From Betaproteobacteria bacterium (GTDB taxonomy: Bacteria; Pseudomonadota; Gammaproteobacteria; Burkholderiales; Usitatibacteraceae): 64,000 bases of DNA. Position 1 is the stretch's first letter. The number at the start of each line of letters is the position of its first letter. Positions 1-8,224 of the stretch are shown in pieces. The notes beneath the pieces are model-generated. The model did no database searches. It had not been told where the DNA came from and was given only the letters and a program-made list of their open reading frames with translations. A program made the position numbers and the translations under genes. The stretch lies in assembly GCA_016791265.1 (NCBI GenBank), contig JAEUMY010000008.1:1-64000 (forward strand), read 5' to 3'.

Positions 1-858
1 CACGGCGGGCAGGTGTACATCGACGGCGCCAACATGAACGCCATGGTGGGCCTCTGCGCGCCGGGCAAGTTCGGCGGCGACGTGTCGCACCTCAACCTGC
101 ACAAGACCTTCTGCATTCCGCACGGTGGCGGCGGCCCCGGCGTGGGCCCGGTGGCGGTGGGTGCGCATCTCGCACCGTTCTTGCCGCGCACCAGTCGTGC
201 AGGCGATGGCAAGCAGATCGGGCCCGTGTCCGCGGCGCCGTTCGGCTCCGCCTCCATCCTGCCCATCTCGTGGATGTACATCGCCATGATGGGCGGCAAG
301 GGCCTCACCGACGCCACCGAAGTCGCCATTCTCAACGCCAACTACATCGCCAAGCGCCTCGGCCCGCAATACCCGGTGCTGTACAGCGGCCAGGGCGGCC
401 TGATCGCGCACGAGTGCATCCTCGATCTGCGCCCTATCAAGGACAAGTCCGGCATCACCGTGGATGACGTGGCCAAGCGCCTCATCGACTACGGCTTCCA
501 CGCGCCCACCATGTCGTTCCCGGTCGCGGGCACGCTGATGATCGAGCCGACCGAGAGCGAATCCAAGTACGAACTGGACCGCTTCATCGACGCCATGATC
601 GCCATCCGCGAGGAAATCTGCGCTGTGGAAGAAGGCCGCATGGACCGCGAGGACAATCCGCTGAAGCACGCGCCGCACACTGCGGCGGTCGTGACGGCGG
701 ACAAGTGGGAGCGCAAATATTCGCGGGAACTCGCCGCCTATCCGGTGAAGAGCCTGCGCGAGACCAAGTACTGGGTGCCGGTGGGTCGTGCGGACAATGT
801 GTACGGCGACCGCAACCTGTTCTGCTCGTGCATTCCGATGAGTGAGTTTGCGGAGTAA
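1..858 (+). CDS. gcvP: Glycine dehydrogenase (decarboxylating), C-terminal part
   Basis: Cut by the left edge; the frame is open from base 1 and ends at a TAA at 856-858. This is the P protein of the glycine cleavage system, a PLP enzyme that decarboxylates glycine and passes aminomethyl to the lipoyl group of GcvH. The PLP-lysine region [18 protein letters not shown] is visible near the start. The C-terminal domain continues to the typical ending with [11 protein letters not shown]. About 285 of the usual 950-odd residues are present, so only the C-terminal half-domain is seen. A one-mismatch copy of the iterated palindrome lies at 713-724, read as Lys-Tyr-Ser. gcvT and gcvH, if linked, would lie to the left. 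Confidence 0.97.
   Translation, partial: HGGQVYIDGANMNAMVGLCAPGKFGGDVSHLNLHKTFCIPHGGGGPGVGPVAVGAHLAPFLPRTSRAGDGKQIGPVSAAPFGSASILPISWMYIAMMGGKGLTDATEVAILNANYIAKRLGPQYPVLYSGQGGLIAHECILDLRPIKDKSGITVDDVAKRLIDYGFHAPTMSFPVAGTLMIEPTESESKYELDRFIDAMIAIREEICAVEEGRMDREDNPLKHAPHTAAVVTADKWERKYSRELAAYPVKSLRETKYWVPVGRADNVYGDRNLFCSCIPMSEFAE
713..724. repeat. Iterated palindrome, one-mismatch copy
   Basis: Reads GCAAATATTCGC (11 of 12 matching). It lies in gcvP and is read as Lys-Tyr-Ser, the Glu-Tyr-Ser frame with a changed first codon. Confidence 0.5.
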
Positions 859-875
859 GTCTTTGTACCGAGGCG

Positions 876-900
876 AGGGCGAATCGCGCTGATTCGCCCT
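876..900. repeat. Hairpin, 10-bp perfect stem
   Basis: Arms AGGGCGAATC and GATTCGCCCT with a 5-base loop, between gcvP and the amidase gene. There is no T-run after it, so it is a weak terminator candidate. The arms resemble those of the hairpin near 45332-45352, so it may be a dispersed repeat. Confidence 0.5.
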
Positions 901-930
901 ACAATCCGGCGATCTCCAAGGAGACATTTC

Positions 931-2532
931 ATGGATCGCCGGACCTTCCTCAAGATTTCCGCTGCTGTTTCCTCTGCCTCGGCTGCTAGCGCTGCAGTCG
1001 CGGCACCGTCCGCCACCAAGGGTGGCTTCACCGTGGTCGAGGCCAGCGTTGCCGACCTGCAAAAGGCCATGGCCAGCGGCAAGCTCACGTCCAAGGCGCT
1101 GACCCAGGCTTACATCGCCCGCATCAAGGCCATCGACAAAGCCGGGCCGCGCATCAACTCGGTGATCGAGATGAATCCCGACGCGCTTTCCATCGCCACG
1201 CAGATGGACAAGGAGCGCAAGGCTGGCAAGGTGCGCGGGCCGTTGCACGGCATCCCGGTTCTCTTGAAGGACAACATTGCCACCGGCGACAAGATGCAGA
1301 CCACCGCAGGCTCGCTGGCACTGCTCGGCGCCCGCGCGGTGAAGGACGCGCACATCGTCACACGGCTCCGCGATGCGGGCGCCGTCATCCTGGGCAAGAC
1401 CAACCTGTCCGAATGGGCGAATATTCGCAGCACGCGGTCCACCTCCGGCTGGAGCGCACGCGGCGGGCTCACGAAGAATCCCTATGCGCTGGACCGCAAT
1501 ACATCGGGCTCCAGCTCGGGTTCCGGCGCGGCCGCTGCCGCCAGCCTGGCCACGCTGACGGTGGGCACCGAAACCGATGGCTCCATCATTTCGCCGTCCA
1601 GCATCAATGGCCTGGTCGGCATCAAGCCCACGCTGGGTCTGGTGAGCCGCAGCGGCATCATTCCCATCGCGCATTCGCAGGACACGGCCGGCCCCATGAC
1701 GCGCACCGTGGCGGACGCCGCGGCGCTGCTTACTGCCTTGGCGGGCACGGATGTCAGCGACCCCGCCACCAAGGAAGCGTCAGATAAATCCGTCGACTAC
1801 ACCAAGGCGCTGAACAAGGACGCGCTGAAAGGTGCGCGCATCGGCGTCGTGCGTTCGCAGTTTGGCGGGCGCAACGATCTCGTTTCCGCGGAGATCGAGA
1901 AGGCGCTGGAATTGCTGAAGGCACAAGGCGCAACACTGGTGGACATCAAGGAAATGCCGGGTGCCGGCAAGTTTGGCGCGACCGAATACCAGGTACTGCT
2001 GTACGAACTGAAAGCCGGCCTCGCCGCTTACATCGCCGAGTACGCACCCACCGCCAAGGTCAAGACGCTGGCCGACATCATCGCGTTCAACGAGGCCAAC
2101 AAGAAAAAAGAAATGCCGTGGTTCGGCCAGGAGCATTTCATCCTTGCCGAAGCCAAGGGCGACCTCACTAGCAAGGAATATCTGGATGCACTCGCCAACA
2201 ATCACAAGTTCTCGCGCGAGGAAGGCATCGACAAGGCGCTGAAGGACAACAGCCTCGACGCGCTGGTGGCTCCCAGCGGCTCGCCCGCGTGGCTCACGGA
2301 CTTCATCCGCGGCGACAACAGCGGCGGCGGGTTCAGCTCACCGGCGGCCGTGGCGGGCTATCCGCATGTCACCGTGCCGGCGGGGTTTGTGCATGGCTTG
2401 CCCTGCGGCATCTCGTTTGTGGGTACGGCGTGGAGTGATGCCAAATTGATCGGCTATGCGTATGCGTTCGAGCAGGCGAGCAAGGTGAGGAAGGCGCCGA
2501 CGTTTGCGAAGAGCGTCAATGTCAATACCTGA
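931..2532 (+). CDS. Exported amidase, peptide amidase (Pam)-like
   Basis: A 533-residue amidase-signature (AS) family hydrolase, which would cleave a C-N amide bond. The N-terminus DRRTFLK followed by an Ala/Ser-rich stretch looks like a twin-arginine signal, so the enzyme probably acts in the periplasm. The Ser-cisSer-Lys triad is visible: Lys113 (in VLLKDN), the Ser of GSSSGSG (194-199) and Ser218 in TETDGSI. The surrounding KPTLGLVSRSGIIPI and SQDTAGPMTRTVADAA closely resemble bacterial peptide amidases that deamidate C-terminal peptide amides; this substrate is inferred. The start is supported by a GGAGA upstream. An iterated palindrome copy encodes Ala-Asn-Ile-Arg at about residues 163-166. 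The 3' end overlaps the next gene. Confidence 0.9.
   Translation: MDRRTFLKISAAVSSASAASAAVAAPSATKGGFTVVEASVADLQKAMASGKLTSKALTQAYIARIKAIDKAGPRINSVIEMNPDALSIATQMDKERKAGKVRGPLHGIPVLLKDNIATGDKMQTTAGSLALLGARAVKDAHIVTRLRDAGAVILGKTNLSEWANIRSTRSTSGWSARGGLTKNPYALDRNTSGSSSGSGAAAAASLATLTVGTETDGSIISPSSINGLVGIKPTLGLVSRSGIIPIAHSQDTAGPMTRTVADAAALLTALAGTDVSDPATKEASDKSVDYTKALNKDALKGARIGVVRSQFGGRNDLVSAEIEKALELLKAQGATLVDIKEMPGAGKFGATEYQVLLYELKAGLAAYIAEYAPTAKVKTLADIIAFNEANKKKEMPWFGQEHFILAEAKGDLTSKEYLDALANNHKFSREEGIDKALKDNSLDALVAPSGSPAWLTDFIRGDNSGGGFSSPAAVAGYPHVTVPAGFVHGLPCGISFVGTAWSDAKLIGYAYAFEQASKVRKAPTFAKSVNVNT
1417..1428. repeat. GCGAATATTCGC palindrome copy
   Basis: Exact copy inside the amidase gene, read as Ala-Asn-Ile-Arg. 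Confidence 0.95.
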
Positions 2533-3130
2533 AACCGCGCACCCTTCACGGCCCGAGCCGTTCGCAGCGCAAGGCACACTGTTTGCGCTGGGCATTCGCC
2601 GCTTCACCAATGTCGCCGAAAGCTTTTCGGCAGACCGTACGGTCGAGCTTGCGAACCGTCATCTCGATCACGTGACCCGAGCCATCGCGAAGCATGGCGG
2701 CGAAGTGCATCAGTTCATCGGTGATGCGGTAGTGGCCTATTGGCTTGACGGGAGCACATCTGGCGCATGTGCCGCGTTCGCCTGTTCGCTCGATCTCTTG
2801 GCAGATCCCATGCCCGCCAAGATGGAGAAGGGAGTCGCTTACGACCTCAACATCAGCCTCGCGACCGGCGAGATTGTCGGCGCGTACTTTGGCCCAATCC
2901 AGCAGTTTCAACTCATTGGTGCGGCGAAAAACATTTCGGATCGATTGTCGTCCGGTCCCGGAATGGGGCACGGTCTTCGCTTGTGTCAGTACACGGCATC
3001 AAAGCTGGCAAGTACTGATTTGATCTCTCCGATTGCCTCGGTCGAGCGTGCCGGGTTGGAGCCGCTCGTCGTTCATGGCTTGAAGAAAGCTGTCAGGCCG
3101 GAAGCTGCGCCCTGGTGGCGCTGGCGCTGA
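2519..3130 (+). CDS. Degenerate class III nucleotide cyclase-domain protein
   Basis: About 203 residues. The ATG at 2519 overlaps the end of the amidase gene by 14 bases; an in-frame start at 2504 is possible. Class III cyclase signatures are recognisable: LFALGIRRFT near residues 21-30, HQFIGDAVVAYW around Asp69, and NISDRL with Asn138 and Arg142 at the transition-state positions. The first metal-binding Asp expected in the LFADIRGFT-type motif is missing, with Leu-Gly at that place, so two-metal catalysis is doubtful. It may be a binding or regulatory domain. The stop overlaps the start of the next gene (TGATG), suggesting translational coupling of amidase, this gene and the exported protein after it. 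Confidence 0.75.
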   Translation: MSIPETAHPSRPEPFAAQGTLFALGIRRFTNVAESFSADRTVELANRHLDHVTRAIAKHGGEVHQFIGDAVVAYWLDGSTSGACAAFACSLDLLADPMPAKMEKGVAYDLNISLATGEIVGAYFGPIQQFQLIGAAKNISDRLSSGPGMGHGLRLCQYTASKLASTDLISPIASVERAGLEPLVVHGLKKAVRPEAAPWWRWR

Positions 3131-4374
3131 TGCGAATATTCGCGATCAATAGGTTTGTTGTCCTGCCAAGTGTCTGCGGTGTGTTGCTGCTGACCGGGAT
3201 GCTGGTCGCGGCGCCGCCCGCTGCCGCAAGCGATGCATTGATTGCTGAATTGGAGGCACCACTTCCAAAGATCAGTCCGGAAATTGACTTGGTAGCCGCA
3301 CTGCGTGGCGTGTTGCTGACAGACGAGCCGGATCTCACTCGCGCGGGCAAGCGTGTGCTGAGCAACGAACTCAGTGACCGCGAGCAGAAGTCGCTTCGGC
3401 AAGTGCAAGAGCGTCTCAGCGAGGCTGTTCGGTCGCTGGATTGCTGGTGGCAGCACGGACTGCCCAAGGAGCACCTGTGTGCAGATGAGCTGCAGCTACT
3501 CGCCACTCTCGCTGAGTTTGATCCAGTTCTCGCGCGGTACGAGAAAGCGATTGCCCGCAGTCAGAGTTCGGTTTCAATGGACTCTTGGCGCGAACTGATG
3601 GATTTGAACAGACTGGTGTTTGCTCGAATCGGCTGGCTTGCGTCTCGTGGCGACCGCGATAAGGCGCTCAGGCTATGGCAGCAGAATCAGGCTGCTTTGG
3701 CCAGATTGCGCAAAGCCGGCGGAATTGCGGTCCCGTCAATCATGGTGACGTTGTCCGAGAACTACAGCCTGGAGGCTCTCGAATCCCTGTTGGCGCGAGC
3801 GCCCACGTTGGCAAAAGAAGATCGCAAGGTCATCGATGAATTGCTTGCAGATCGTGCCTGGACTCGTGAGCGACTGATCGCAGATCTGCGAGCCCAGTAT
3901 TGGCTTGTCGCAGACCTGGCCCGGTCGCAATTGAAGGGCGATGACGAGCTGTTCGTGAGCGAAGTGTTGAAGCGGCAGGTTGCGTATTCGGTTGATGTGT
4001 TGCCCCTCCTGCTGACTCGGGAGGATGACTTTCAGTCTGCGCGCGCGCTTCACAGGTCGATCGAGTGTCCGAATTCGACAGTCACGTCCTGCTGGAAGCA
4101 GAAGACGTCGGATCGCCGCTATGCCGAGTTCTACTTTTCTTCGCTCAGCATAGAGGGCGTGGCATCTGCGCAGCGCCGCGATGTTGCTGCGCATTTGCTG
4201 CGCCTGCGACTGCAATGGGATGCTGTGGGGCGTCACGCGGCGGCTTTCGCGAAGCTGGTGGAGGATTTCAATCGCGCGTCGCCTGATTCGCGGGTGATCT
4301 TGGACCCCGAGCAGGCCAGTATTCGCTTCGAGGACCCCAGTCGCTCAAGGCTTGTGGTTCGCCTGCCCCGCTGA
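3130..4374 (+). CDS. Exported protein of unknown function
   Basis: 414 residues, not recognised as any family. The start ATG at 3130 overlaps the previous stop as TGATG. An N-terminal hydrophobic stretch ending near AAPPAAASDA looks like a cleavable signal peptide, so the product is probably periplasmic. The rest is rich in Leu, Arg and Glu and predicted mostly helical, with four Cys. The iterated palindrome forms codons 1-5 (Met-Arg-Ile-Phe-Ala), so it supplies the very start of the signal peptide. Coupling to the cyclase-like gene suggests that the two products work together. A bidirectional terminator follows. Confidence 0.7.
   Translation: MRIFAINRFVVLPSVCGVLLLTGMLVAAPPAAASDALIAELEAPLPKISPEIDLVAALRGVLLTDEPDLTRAGKRVLSNELSDREQKSLRQVQERLSEAVRSLDCWWQHGLPKEHLCADELQLLATLAEFDPVLARYEKAIARSQSSVSMDSWRELMDLNRLVFARIGWLASRGDRDKALRLWQQNQAALARLRKAGGIAVPSIMVTLSENYSLEALESLLARAPTLAKEDRKVIDELLADRAWTRERLIADLRAQYWLVADLARSQLKGDDELFVSEVLKRQVAYSVDVLPLLLTREDDFQSARALHRSIECPNSTVTSCWKQKTSDRRYAEFYFSSLSIEGVASAQRRDVAAHLLRLRLQWDAVGRHAAAFAKLVEDFNRASPDSRVILDPEQASIRFEDPSRSRLVVRLPR
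3132..3143. repeat. GCGAATATTCGC palindrome copy
   Basis: Exact copy that includes the G of the start codon of the exported protein gene; read as Arg-Ile-Phe. Confidence 0.95.
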
Positions 4375-4404
4375 AATTGCAGTGCGCGGCTGCGGCACAC
4401 AAAC

Positions 4405-4434
4405 AAAAAAGCCACCCGAAGGTGGCTTTTTCTT
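4405..4434. terminator. Bidirectional intrinsic terminator
   Basis: Stem GCCACC/GGTGGC with loop CGAA, flanked by an A-run on the left and a T-run on the right. It can end both the upstream plus-strand gene and the minus-strand cold-shock gene converging on it. Confidence 0.9.
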
Positions 4435-4456
4435 TCTGCGGTTCTGACCAGTCAGC

Positions 4457-4660
4457 TTAGATGGGCTGGATGGTGCAGGCTTGCTTGCCCTTGGGGCCGG
4501 TCTTGACTTCGAACTGCACGCGCTGATTTTCTTTCAGCGACTTGAAGCCGTTGGCCTGGATTTCGGAGAAGTGAGCGAAGAGATCTTCGCCACCGCCGTC
4601 CGGGGTAATAAAGCCGAAGCCCTTGGCGTCGTTGAACCACTTCACGGTACCTTGTTGCAT
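4457..4660 (-). CDS. Cold-shock protein, CspA family
   Basis: 67 residues, the usual length for a single cold-shock (S1-like OB fold) domain that binds single-stranded RNA and DNA and melts RNA secondary structure. RNP1 (KGFGFI) and RNP2 (DLFAHF) are both intact. Start chosen at MQQGTVKWF because AAAGGAAA lies just upstream and this is the family's usual N-terminus; the frame stays open further upstream. The leader holds a hairpin followed by a U-rich run directly before the ribosome-binding site (separate entry). Confidence 0.96.
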   Translation of the reverse strand: MQQGTVKWFNDAKGFGFITPDGGGEDLFAHFSEIQANGFKSLKENQRVQFEVKTGPKGKQACTIQPI

Positions 4661-4670
4661 GAGATTTCCT

Positions 4671-4705
4671 TTGAGATAAAAAATAAAACCGGATCGTGGG
4701 ATCCG
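4671..4705 (-). promoter_or_regulatory. Terminator-like hairpin in cold-shock gene leader
   Basis: On the minus strand, CGGATC/GATCCG with loop CCAC is followed by GTTTTATTTTTTATCT and then AAAGGAAA and the start codon. No gene lies upstream that would need terminating, so a conditional attenuator or structured leader is the likely reading. This is inference from sequence only. Confidence 0.45.
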
Positions 4706-4890
4706 TACAGCTAACTGCAGACACCTCAAGGGAACCAAAGCAACGGCGCGAACTCAATGTTGTGATTGCACAAGGCATCGAATGCGTGCGTAAACTGATG
4801 CGGAACCAAGGACTGCCTGAATCGACTGCACGCGCACGATACCCTAGACCGAATGCCCCTGCAACCCCCCGTTTCCAAAGCCTTTTTTCA

Positions 4891-5259
4891 ATGACTGCCA
4901 AGAATGTTCTGGGCGGACCGCTGACCGCCTGCTGTTTTTCCCCTTTGACGGGCTATTTCCGAGATGGATGGTGCCGCACGGCTGACGAGGATCGCGGCTC
5001 ACATGTCATCTGCGCGAAGCTCACCCATGAGTTCCTGGCGTTCAGCCGCGCGCGTGGCAACGACCTTGAAACGCCGGTGCCGGAGTTCCGGTTCGCGGGG
5101 TTGAAGCCGGGTGACCGTTGGTGCCTTTGCGCGCTGCGCTGGCGCGAGGCGCTCCTGGCGGGTGTGGCGCCGCCAGTGGTGCTGGAGGCGACGCATGAGC
5201 GGGCGTTGCAGTTCGTGTCGTTGGAGGAGCTGACGGCGCATGCGCTGGAGGCGGCTTGA
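4891..5259 (+). CDS. DUF2237 family protein
   Basis: 122 residues starting at MTAKNVLGG; this start gives the family's typical N-terminus, although the frame is open further upstream. Conserved DUF2237 features are present: NVLGGPL followed by CC, PLTGYFRDGWC, HVICA, EFLAFSRARGNDL, GLKPGDRWCLCA and PPVVLEATHE. The many conserved Cys suggest a metal or redox site, but the function is unknown. It is divergent from the cold-shock gene, with about 230 bases between them holding that gene's leader and no other feature I can support. Confidence 0.9.
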   Translation: MTAKNVLGGPLTACCFSPLTGYFRDGWCRTADEDRGSHVICAKLTHEFLAFSRARGNDLETPVPEFRFAGLKPGDRWCLCALRWREALLAGVAPPVVLEATHERALQFVSLEELTAHALEAA

Positions 5260-5286
5260 GGCAGTCTCTGGGAGAATTGTCCTATT

Positions 5287-5298
5287 GCGAATATTCGC
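5287..5298. repeat. GCGAATATTCGC palindrome copy
   Basis: Exact intergenic copy, 27 bases after the DUF2237 stop. The symmetry extends to 18 bp (5284-5301, ATT...AAT). Confidence 0.95.
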
Positions 5299-5321
5299 AA
5301 TGTTGAACACCCCCACCCCGA

Positions 5322-5343
5322 CCCTCCCCCTCAAGGGGGAGGG
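5322..5343. repeat. C-rich hairpin, REP-like
   Basis: CCCTCCCCC and GGGGGAGGG arms around TCAA make a 9-bp perfect stem just upstream of ltaE. No T-run follows. Similar C-rich hairpins are common dispersed elements in proteobacterial genomes; only one copy was noticed here. Confidence 0.5.
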
Positions 5344-5369
5344 AGTGAAACCAGAACTCTGAATCCAAG

Positions 5370-6404
5370 ATGATCGATCTGCGCAGCGACACCGTCACCC
5401 GCCCCGGACCCGCCATGCGCGCCGCCATGGCCGCCGCCGAAGTGGGGGACGATGTCTTCGGCGACGACCCGACTGTCAATCGACTGGAAGCGGCGGTGGC
5501 GGAGCGCTTCGGATTCAGGGCGGGTCTCTTCCTGCCCACCGGCACGCAGAGCAACCTGGTCGCGCTGATGGCGCATTGCCAGCGCGGCGACGAGTACATC
5601 GTCGGCCAGGACGCGCACACCTACAAGTACGAGGGCGGTGGCGCCGCGGTGCTGGGCAGCATCCAGCCGCAGCCGCTCACCAATTTGCCGGACGGCTCGC
5701 TCGATCTCGCCGAGGTGGCGCGCGCCATCAAGCCGGACGACTCGCACTTCGCGCGCACGCGGCTTCTCGCCATCGAAAACACCATCGGTGGCAAGGTGTT
5801 GTCGCTGGACTATCACCGTCGGGCGGTGGCGCTCTGCCGCGAGAAGGGCTTGCAACTGCATCTCGATGGCGCGCGTGTCTACAACGCCTGCGTGAAACTG
5901 AATGTGGCACCCGCCGAGCTGTGCGCGGGCTTCAACTCGGTGTCGGTGTGCCTGTCGAAAGGGCTGGGCGCGCCGGCGGGGTCGGTGCTGGTGGGCAGCG
6001 CCGAATTCATCAAAGCCGCGCGCCGTTGGCGCAAGATGGTGGGCGGCGGCCTGCGCCAGGCGGGCATTCTCGCGGCGGCGGGACTATTCGCCATCGACCA
6101 CCACGTGGATCGCCTCGCCGAAGACCATGCCCATGCCGCGCGTCTGGGCGACGGGCTCGCTCGCATTGCCGCGCTGAAGGTGACGCCGGCGCAAACCAAC
6201 ATGGTGTTCGTGCAGGTGCCGGCGACGGAGGTTGCGGGCTTGGGCGAGCATCTCAAGGCATCGGGCATCATCGCCATCACCGCGCCGACCATGCGGCTGG
6301 TCACGCATCTGGATGTGTCCGCCGCCGACGTGGATCGCGTCGTCGCCGCATTCGGCGCCTATTTCGCCCGCAGCGCCAGAGCGAAAGACCAGGTGCCCGC
6401 ATGA
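5370..6404 (+). CDS. ltaE: Low-specificity L-threonine aldolase
   Basis: 344 residues, PLP fold type I. It cleaves L-threonine or allo-threonine to glycine and acetaldehyde. The N-terminus MIDLRSDTVTRP is typical. Other conserved parts are GDDVFGDDPTV, FLPTGTQSN, HLDGARVYN and the Schiff-base Lys197 in CLSKGLGAPAGS. The start is fixed by the conserved N-terminus, although no strong ribosome-binding site is seen. The stop overlaps dsbB by ATGA. A glycine-producing enzyme near gcvP fits glycine metabolism, though the two are not in one operon. Confidence 0.94.
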   Translation: MIDLRSDTVTRPGPAMRAAMAAAEVGDDVFGDDPTVNRLEAAVAERFGFRAGLFLPTGTQSNLVALMAHCQRGDEYIVGQDAHTYKYEGGGAAVLGSIQPQPLTNLPDGSLDLAEVARAIKPDDSHFARTRLLAIENTIGGKVLSLDYHRRAVALCREKGLQLHLDGARVYNACVKLNVAPAELCAGFNSVSVCLSKGLGAPAGSVLVGSAEFIKAARRWRKMVGGGLRQAGILAAAGLFAIDHHVDRLAEDHAHAARLGDGLARIAALKVTPAQTNMVFVQVPATEVAGLGEHLKASGIIAITAPTMRLVTHLDVSAADVDRVVAAFGAYFARSARAKDQVPA

Positions 6405-6943
6405 ACGATGTGACGCACAACGCCCCCGGACACGGCAGCCCGCTGCGTCATTTTCGTCTCGTGTGCCTCGGTGTATTCGTCGCCTGCGCGGGCATGCTGG
6501 CCTTCGCGATTTTCCATTTGCAAGGGCGGCTCTATCTCGACCCGTGCCCGATGTGTGTGCTGCAGCGCTACGCGTTTTTTCTGGTGGGCGTGGTGGCGCT
6601 GATCGCGGCGATTCATAATCCGGATTTTCGCGGCCGGCGCGTGTACGGCGGCTTCCTCGGCTTCTTCTCGCTGCTGGGCGGCGGCGTCGCGGCCAACCAC
6701 ACGTGGGTGCAGTACTTTCCGCCGGAGAGCGCCGGCTGCGCGGCGGGCGACTTGCACTATCTGGTCAACACGTTCTCGCTGGCGCAGGCGCTGCCGAAAA
6801 TCTTCGCCGGCTCCGGCGAGTGCTCGGAAGTGAAGTGGCGCTTCCTCCTGCTGTCCATTCCCGAGTGGGCGCTGGTGTGGTTTGTCGCGTTCTTCTTGTT
6901 GGGTGCGTTCGCGATGTTGAAGCCGGGTTGGTTTCGGCGTTGA
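6401..6943 (+). CDS. dsbB: Disulfide bond formation protein DsbB
   Basis: 180 residues, inner-membrane quinone oxidoreductase that reoxidises periplasmic DsbA. Four hydrophobic segments are visible. The redox pairs are Cys49-Cys52 (CPMC, N-terminal periplasmic loop) and Cys113/Cys141 (second periplasmic loop). The start ATG overlaps the ltaE stop by four bases, so the genes are probably translated together, though no functional link is known. Length is normal for the family. dsbA is not in this window. Confidence 0.93.
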   Translation: MNDVTHNAPGHGSPLRHFRLVCLGVFVACAGMLAFAIFHLQGRLYLDPCPMCVLQRYAFFLVGVVALIAAIHNPDFRGRRVYGGFLGFFSLLGGGVAANHTWVQYFPPESAGCAAGDLHYLVNTFSLAQALPKIFAGSGECSEVKWRFLLLSIPEWALVWFVAFFLLGAFAMLKPGWFRR

Positions 6944-6958
6944 CGCATCGTCACGTTG

Positions 6959-7840
6959 ATGCCAGAGCTCCCCGACATCGTTGTCTACTGCGAGAGTCTC
7001 GAAGCCCGCATCGCCGGTCAGGTCCTTGCGAATATTCGCATCGTCTCGCCCTTCCTCCTCCGCACGTTTGATCCGCCACTCACGGCGGCGCACGGCAAGC
7101 GCGTGCTCGGCGTCCGCCGGCTGGGCAAGCGCATCGTGCTCGCGCTGGAAGACGATCTCCATCTGGTGTTGCATCTCATGATCGCGGGCCGGCTTCGCTG
7201 GTTGAAGCCGGCCGCGAAGCCGCCCGGCAAGATCACCCAGGCGGTGTTCGAATTCGCCGACGGCGTGCTCGCGTTCACCGAGGCGGGCAGCAAGCGGCGC
7301 GCGTCCATGCACCTTGTACGTGGCGAGGCGGCCATGCGGGCGCTGCATCGCGGCGGCTTGGAGCCGCTGGATTGCACGGCAATGGAATTCGCGGCGCAGT
7401 TGCGGCGCGAGAACCGCACTGTGAAGCGCGCGCTGACCGATCCCGCCATCTTCAGCGGCATCGGCAACAGCTACTCTGATGAAATCCTGCATCGCGCAAG
7501 GCTCTCCCCGTTCGCGTTGACGCAGAAGATGCCTGACGATGAGGTGGCCCGACTTCACGCCGCCACTCAAAGCGTGCTCACAGAGTGGACGGCCCGGCTG
7601 CGCGCCGAAGCGGGCGCCGATTTCCCCGAAGGCGTCACCGCGTTTCGGCCCGAGATGGCGGTGCATGGCAAGTTCGGGCAGCCTTGTCCCGACTGCGGCG
7701 CGCGGGTGCAGCGCATCGTCTATGCCGAGAACGAGTGCAACTACTGCGCGCGCTGCCAGACCGGCGGGCGCCTGCTGGCGGATCGGTCGCTGTCCAAGCT
7801 CTTGCACGATAGTTGGCCGAGGACGCTGGACGACCTGTAG
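6959..7840 (+). CDS. Fpg/Nei-family DNA glycosylase (MutM-like)
   Basis: About 293 residues. It starts MPELPD, which places the catalytic Pro as residue 2 after Met removal; the ATG at 6959 is chosen for this reason over a TTG at 6956. Such enzymes remove oxidised bases and nick the abasic site. Glu3, a conserved Lys in the LGKRIV segment, the H2TH region around GIGNSYSDEILH and a C-terminal C-x2-C...C-x2-C zinc finger ending TGGR are all seen. The sequence diverges from textbook MutM, so substrate preference (8-oxoG or pyrimidines) is open. A palindrome copy encodes Ala-Asn-Ile-Arg at about residues 24-27. Confidence 0.9.
   Translation: MPELPDIVVYCESLEARIAGQVLANIRIVSPFLLRTFDPPLTAAHGKRVLGVRRLGKRIVLALEDDLHLVLHLMIAGRLRWLKPAAKPPGKITQAVFEFADGVLAFTEAGSKRRASMHLVRGEAAMRALHRGGLEPLDCTAMEFAAQLRRENRTVKRALTDPAIFSGIGNSYSDEILHRARLSPFALTQKMPDDEVARLHAATQSVLTEWTARLRAEAGADFPEGVTAFRPEMAVHGKFGQPCPDCGARVQRIVYAENECNYCARCQTGGRLLADRSLSKLLHDSWPRTLDDL
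7028..7039. repeat. GCGAATATTCGC palindrome copy
   Basis: Exact copy in the glycosylase gene, read as Ala-Asn-Ile-Arg; symmetric over 14 bp. Confidence 0.95.
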
Positions 7841-7918
7841 CGGTCGCGCCCGACGAGGCGTAGCATGCGCGGTGTCGAAGCACACCGATTCCATCTTTCC
7901 ACTCAAGAAGGAGAAGCC

Positions 7919-8173
7919 ATGAAAAAGACCGCGCTGTTCACCAGCCTCCTGTTCGCCAGTTTCGTTTTCGTCAGCCCCGGCGCACTCGCTTTCCATTGCC
8001 CCGCCGACATGAAAAAGATCGATGAGGCGCTCGCCAAGAAGCCCCAGCTCTCGGAGAAGGACATGGCCGAGGTCAAGAAGCTCCGCGCCGACGGCGAGAA
8101 GCTGCACAAGGATGGCAAGCACCAGGAGTCGGTCGACACGCTCGCCAAGGCCATGAAGATCCTGAAGATCTGA
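7919..8173 (+). CDS. Small exported protein, unknown
   Basis: 84 residues. The ATG is preceded by AAGGAG at good spacing. MKKTALFTSLLFASFVFVSPGALA is a clear signal peptide in its hydrophobic profile, giving a periplasmic product of about 60 residues. The mature part is charged and helical, rich in Lys, Asp and Glu, and has one Cys near its N-terminus (HCPADMKKID). No family was recognised with certainty; similar small helical exported proteins are common in betaproteobacteria. Confidence 0.8.
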   Translation: MKKTALFTSLLFASFVFVSPGALAFHCPADMKKIDEALAKKPQLSEKDMAEVKKLRADGEKLHKDGKHQESVDTLAKAMKILKI

Positions 8174-8195
8174 TTCGCCGCGATTGGGTTGAAAC

Positions 8196-8217
8196 AAGGG
8201 CCGCGCGAGCGGTCCTT
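8196..8217. terminator. Possible terminator hairpin
   Basis: AAGGGCCGC/GCGGTCCTT (one G-T wobble) with loop GCGA, between convergent genes. Only a short T-rich stretch follows, so this is a moderate call. Confidence 0.45.
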
Positions 8218-8224
8218 CGCATTT

